Shown here one piece after another: positions 22,364 through 24,728 of a stretch of DNA of 24,728 nucleotides. Under the pieces are notes generated by a model. That model saw only the letters and a program-made list of their open reading frames with translations. It ran no database searches and had not been told where the DNA came from. Position 1 is the stretch's first letter, and each line of letters opens with the position of its first letter. Both the position numbers and the translations under genes were made by a program. This DNA is from CAWEHQ01 sp051001995 (GTDB lineage Bacteria; Actinomycetota; Thermoleophilia; Solirubrobacterales; Thermoleophilaceae): assembly GCA_051001995.1 (NCBI GenBank), contig JBPCMT010000064.1, forward strand, positions 1-24,728, given 5' to 3'.

Positions 22364-23160
22364 TCAGGCCGGATCGAGGTAGCGCTCCCAGGAACCGCCC
22401 TTCAGAGCCCGCCGGATTTCCGCGTAGTTGGCGACGGTGTCGGCCAGTCGTCCGGGGTTGGCGGGACGCAGGGTCGGGGCTGCGGCTGCCGACTCCACGC
22501 CGAGCACGGCCGCCAGGCGGTCGAGCGCGGCCTGCTGGCTGACGGGGTCGCCGAGGTCGTCCTCGTAGCAGACCGTCTCGTGCGGCAGTCCGGGAGGGCC
22601 GCGTGCTCCTGCTCGCGCGACCGTGCACGGACGCCCATCCAGTGGGTGAGCACGGCCGGGTCGACGTGCAGCGGCTCCCGGACAGGTTCCGAGGCGCCGA
22701 CGCGGCGCCCGTAGCCGTAGCGCTCTGCTGCGACGTTCGACACGGCCTGCCGCAGGAGATTGCGGCGCTCGAGGTGGATCAGGCGCCAGTCGCGGCCCTG
22801 CATCCTCGCGAGCCAGCGGCCCATGTCGGGCACGCGCTGGTGGTGCAGGAGCTGAAGCGGCTTGACCTTGAAGCCGTAGAGCTCGTCGCGGTGGCGACGG
22901 CGGCGCGCCTCGGCCCACGCCGCCGGGAACGCCACCCGCCGTTGGAGGATCTCGCCCTCGCAGCTGACCTCGGGGAGCGAGTTCAACAGCTCGACGAGCA
23001 GCGTGCTGCCGCTGCGCCCCTGCGCGAAGATCAGGACAGCCGGCGCCTCGGGGCCGGGCCGCCAGCTCGTCAGGCCGCGGCCGTAGCCGGCGAGCTGGCG
23101 CAGCGCTGGGACCGGCGGCGGCGCGAGGTAGCCGGGCAACGGAGGCTCCAAGCGGCTCAA
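22364..23160 (-). CDS. Sulfotransferase (Stf0-like), with apparent frameshift
   Basis: A cytosolic PAPS-dependent sulfotransferase. VLIFAQGRSGSTLLVELLNS (near residue 42-61) is the 5'-phosphosulfate-binding loop. VSCEGEIL follows, then ELYGFKVKPLQLL and RLIHLERRNLLRQAVS, the 3'-phosphate-binding segment of Stf0/LPS-type sulfotransferases. After REQEHAALP (about 22592) the literal frame becomes Arg/Thr/Pro-rich. The adjacent frame continues sensibly as GLPHETVCYEDDLGDPVSQQ to WERYLDPA and a stop at 22364. Adding one base restores about 265 residues, a normal length. The shift lies at TCCGGGAGG, a short G-run. The TTG at 23160 is the first usable start, and its ribosome binding site is weak. 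It is the second gene after the sulfotransferase at 23202 on the same strand (41 bp gap). The acceptor is probably a sugar hydroxyl of the glycan (inference). Confidence 0.8.
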
Positions 23161-23201
23161 GCTACATCACCGCGGCGGGGCTCGACTCGGCTCCGGCCGA
23201 G

Positions 23202-24089
23202 CTAGAGCGACCAGGTCGCGAACGTCTGGCCGGTGTGCGCGCGCAGGCGCTCGGCGTCGGGACGCAGAGCCTCCGCCAGGCGCTCGCGCAGGGCCCGATC
23301 GAGCGCGGGGCGCTCGATCGGCCGGGTCAGGACCGGGCGGAGCGGGGCGGCGGCCCGCTCGGGCAGACGGCGGAGGAGACGGACGCCGGCGCGGCCCCCC
23401 GGCCCGCCGAGCAGACGCCGCGGGCGGCGCTTGTCGCTCGAGCGATTCAGCCGACGCTCCCAGGCCGGCGAGGAGACCGAGTCGTCGACGCCCAGGAAGC
23501 GGAAGATCCGCGCCATGGTCTCCAGTCTGTCGGAGCCCAGGTCGTCCTGGTCGACGACGAGGATTCGCTCCGCCGCGAACAGCTCGAGATACTGCTCGAG
23601 CTGGAGCCAGTAGCACGATTGGGTGACGAAGGGCGTGTGCTCCGGCGGGCGGTCGGCGAAGATCTTCTCGAGCGAACGCGGCTCAGCGCCCCTCGCGGTG
23701 ATGTGAACGTACTGCGAGAGGAGTCGCTCAATCGGGTCGCGCACCAGGTAGATGAGCTTGGCCTCGGGCACGACCGCGTGCATGCGACGGGGGGCGCCGG
23801 TGACGAAGGGATAGGCCGTGTAGCTCGGCGACGACTCCCCGCGCACGGGTACTTCCGGTGAGAACTGAGCGCGATACCACTCGAGGCCTCTGTCCCAGTT
23901 GGCGAAGCCCGGACCGCCGAAGAAGTCGAGCTCCTTGTCGGCCGACATCGCGATCTCGGGATGGGCGTCGAGGTACCTGTGCAGGCTCGAGGTTCCGCAC
24001 TTCTGCCCACCGATGACGACGACGCTCGGCAGTGCTCCCGGGTGCCGCCCTTCCTGAGTCGCCCCCGCGCCCGGCTCTACCGTGGCCAT
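23202..24089 (-). CDS. Sulfotransferase (PF00685-type)
   Basis: A complete 295-residue PAPS-dependent sulfotransferase. The 5'-phosphosulfate loop is VVVIGGQKCGTSSLHRYLDA (23-42). KELDFFGG, VRGESSPSYTAYP and the 3'-phosphate-binding segment KLIYLVRDPIERLLSQYVH (111-129) follow in the usual order. The C-terminal 80 residues are Arg-rich and end with a helix typical of carbohydrate sulfotransferases (ALRERLAEALRPDAERLRAH). It probably sulfates a sugar of the lipid-linked or finished glycan, with the position unknown. It starts at an ATG (24089) only 26 bp from the divergent start of a close paralogue at 24116, so the two genes must share a very compact promoter region. It is followed on the same strand by the Stf0-like gene. 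Confidence 0.92.
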   Translation of the reverse strand: MATVEPGAGATQEGRHPGALPSVVVIGGQKCGTSSLHRYLDAHPEIAMSADKELDFFGGPGFANWDRGLEWYRAQFSPEVPVRGESSPSYTAYPFVTGAPRRMHAVVPEAKLIYLVRDPIERLLSQYVHITARGAEPRSLEKIFADRPPEHTPFVTQSCYWLQLEQYLELFAAERILVVDQDDLGSDRLETMARIFRFLGVDDSVSSPAWERRLNRSSDKRRPRRLLGGPGGRAGVRLLRRLPERAAAPLRPVLTRPIERPALDRALRERLAEALRPDAERLRAHTGQTFATWSL

Positions 24090-24115
24090 CGAGCGCAGAG
24101 TACCTGCGCGGGACG

Positions 24116-24728
24116 ATGAGCGGTGGTAGCTTCAGGCCCCGCGGCGTGCTCCCCAACCTGCTCATCATCGGCGCGGGCAAGTGCGGCACCTCAAGCCTCC
24201 ACTACTACCTCGACGCTCACCCGTCGGTGTCGATGTCCGAGCCCAAGGAGCTCGACTTCTTTCAGGACGCAGACTGCCTCGAGCGCGTCGACCGCTATGC
24301 GCGCCACTTCCCGGACGACGCTTCGGTCCGTGGCGAGTCGAGTCCCGGCTACACCGGTTACCCGCGGGTCCAGGGCGTGCCAGAGCGCATCGGGACCCCG
24401 ATCCCTGACCGCGACTCATCTACCTGGTCCGCGACCCGATCGAGCGGACGGTGTCCCACTACGTTCAGGCCTACAAGGTGCGTGCCGAGTCGCGTGGCTT
24501 CGAGGCGGCGTTCCGCGACCTGGACCCGGAGGGCAACAAGTACGTCTGCTACAGCCGCTACGCGACGCAGGTCGAACGCTACCTGCGCTGCTTCTCGCCC
24601 GAGCGACTGCTCGTCATCGACGGCGACGACCTGCTCCACGACCGCCACGCCGTCCTGCGCCGGACCTTCGAGTTCGTTGGAGTGGATCCGAGCTTCCGGT
24701 CGCCGCGATTCCAGGAGACGCTCAACAC
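24116..24728 (+). CDS. Sulfotransferase, paralogue of the divergent neighbour, with apparent frameshift; 3' end outside window
   Basis: From the ATG at 24116 the protein reads LLIIGAGKCGTSSLHYYLDA, the 5'-phosphosulfate loop. SEPKELDFFQDAD and VRGESSPGYTGYP follow, closely matching the enzyme encoded at 23202-24089. After ERIGTPIPD (about 24411) the literal frame becomes Ser/Thr/Arg-rich. The next frame gives RLIYLVRDPIERTVSHYVQA, the 3'-phosphate-binding segment, then YVCYSRYATQVERYLRCF and RLLVIDGDDLL up to the window edge. One missing base near 24411 explains this. Both halves are well conserved, so the gene was recently functional or the base was lost in sequencing. The C-terminal region lies beyond the window. 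Confidence 0.82.
   Translation, partial: MSGGSFRPRGVLPNLLIIGAGKCGTSSLHYYLDAHPSVSMSEPKELDFFQDADCLERVDRYARHFPDDASVRGESSPGYTGYPRVQGVPERIGTPIPDRDSSTWSATRSSGRCPTTFRPTRCVPSRVASRRRSATWTRRATSTSATAATRRRSNATCAASRPSDCSSSTATTCSTTATPSCAGPSSSLEWIRASGRRDSRRRST

Noticed and set aside
22083..22628. 181-codon minus-strand open frame opposite the small membrane gene
   Set aside because: Its upstream part overlaps the sulfotransferase in a third frame and its composition is Arg/Gly/Pro-rich. The opposite strand has the better ribosome binding site and domain logic.

Overview
The window is about 24.7 kb of very GC-rich DNA. It carries a locus for making, exporting and decorating a surface or secreted polysaccharide. 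GC content, heavy use of GTG and TTG starts, and the style of the proteins suggest an actinobacterium, and I would guess the class Thermoleophilia (Solirubrobacterales/Gaiellales-like). That placement is inference, because no marker gene is present.

Layout. (1) Positions 1-2521 look like an edge or recombination zone. It holds a membrane-anchored glycoside hydrolase (minus, cut by the window edge), two small inverted fragments of a GT4 glycosyltransferase, an intact TylF-type O-methyltransferase, a decayed VapC toxin, and an intact Phd/VapB-type antitoxin. (2) Positions 2567-7112 carry the GDP-fucose branch: GDP-L-fucose synthase and GDP-mannose 4,6-dehydratase (both minus), with a WcaI-like GT4 on the opposite strand between them, then another GT4. 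(3) Positions 7140-9194 encode a large GT-C-type membrane protein on the plus strand. (4) Positions 9168-17561 form a compact eight-gene minus-strand operon. In transcription order it is FkbM methyltransferase, Wzy-like polymerase/ligase, Wzz-like chain-length protein, Wzx flippase, zinc-ribbon methyltransferase, DPM1-like GT2, class I methyltransferase and a GT4-like glycosyltransferase. (5) Positions 17631-21927, plus strand, hold a second Wzy-like protein with two tandem lectin-like domains inserted in its large external loop, then the initiating polyprenyl-phosphate sugar phosphotransferase. (6) Positions 22026-24728 hold a small membrane/coiled-coil gene split by an in-frame TGA and three sulfotransferase genes.

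How the parts fit. Gmd and Fcl would supply GDP-L-fucose. The initiating transferase would load the first sugar on undecaprenyl phosphate, and the GT4/GT2 enzymes would extend the repeat unit. Wzx would flip it, and one or both Wzy proteins would polymerise it under Wzz control. Four methyltransferases and three sulfotransferases point to an O-methylated, sulfated, fucose-containing glycan. The sugar order and the sulfated positions cannot be read from the sequence.

Several reading frames are broken by apparent single-base shifts (GT2 near 11139, sulfotransferase near 22592, sulfotransferase near 24411) and one by an in-frame TGA (22092). Sequencing or assembly error must be excluded before calling these pseudogenes. 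The VapC and GT4 fragments, by contrast, are real decay or rearrangement, because they carry several independent lesions or a strand inversion. There is no gene-free stretch above 300 bases. I saw no tRNA, rRNA, CRISPR array or insertion sequence.
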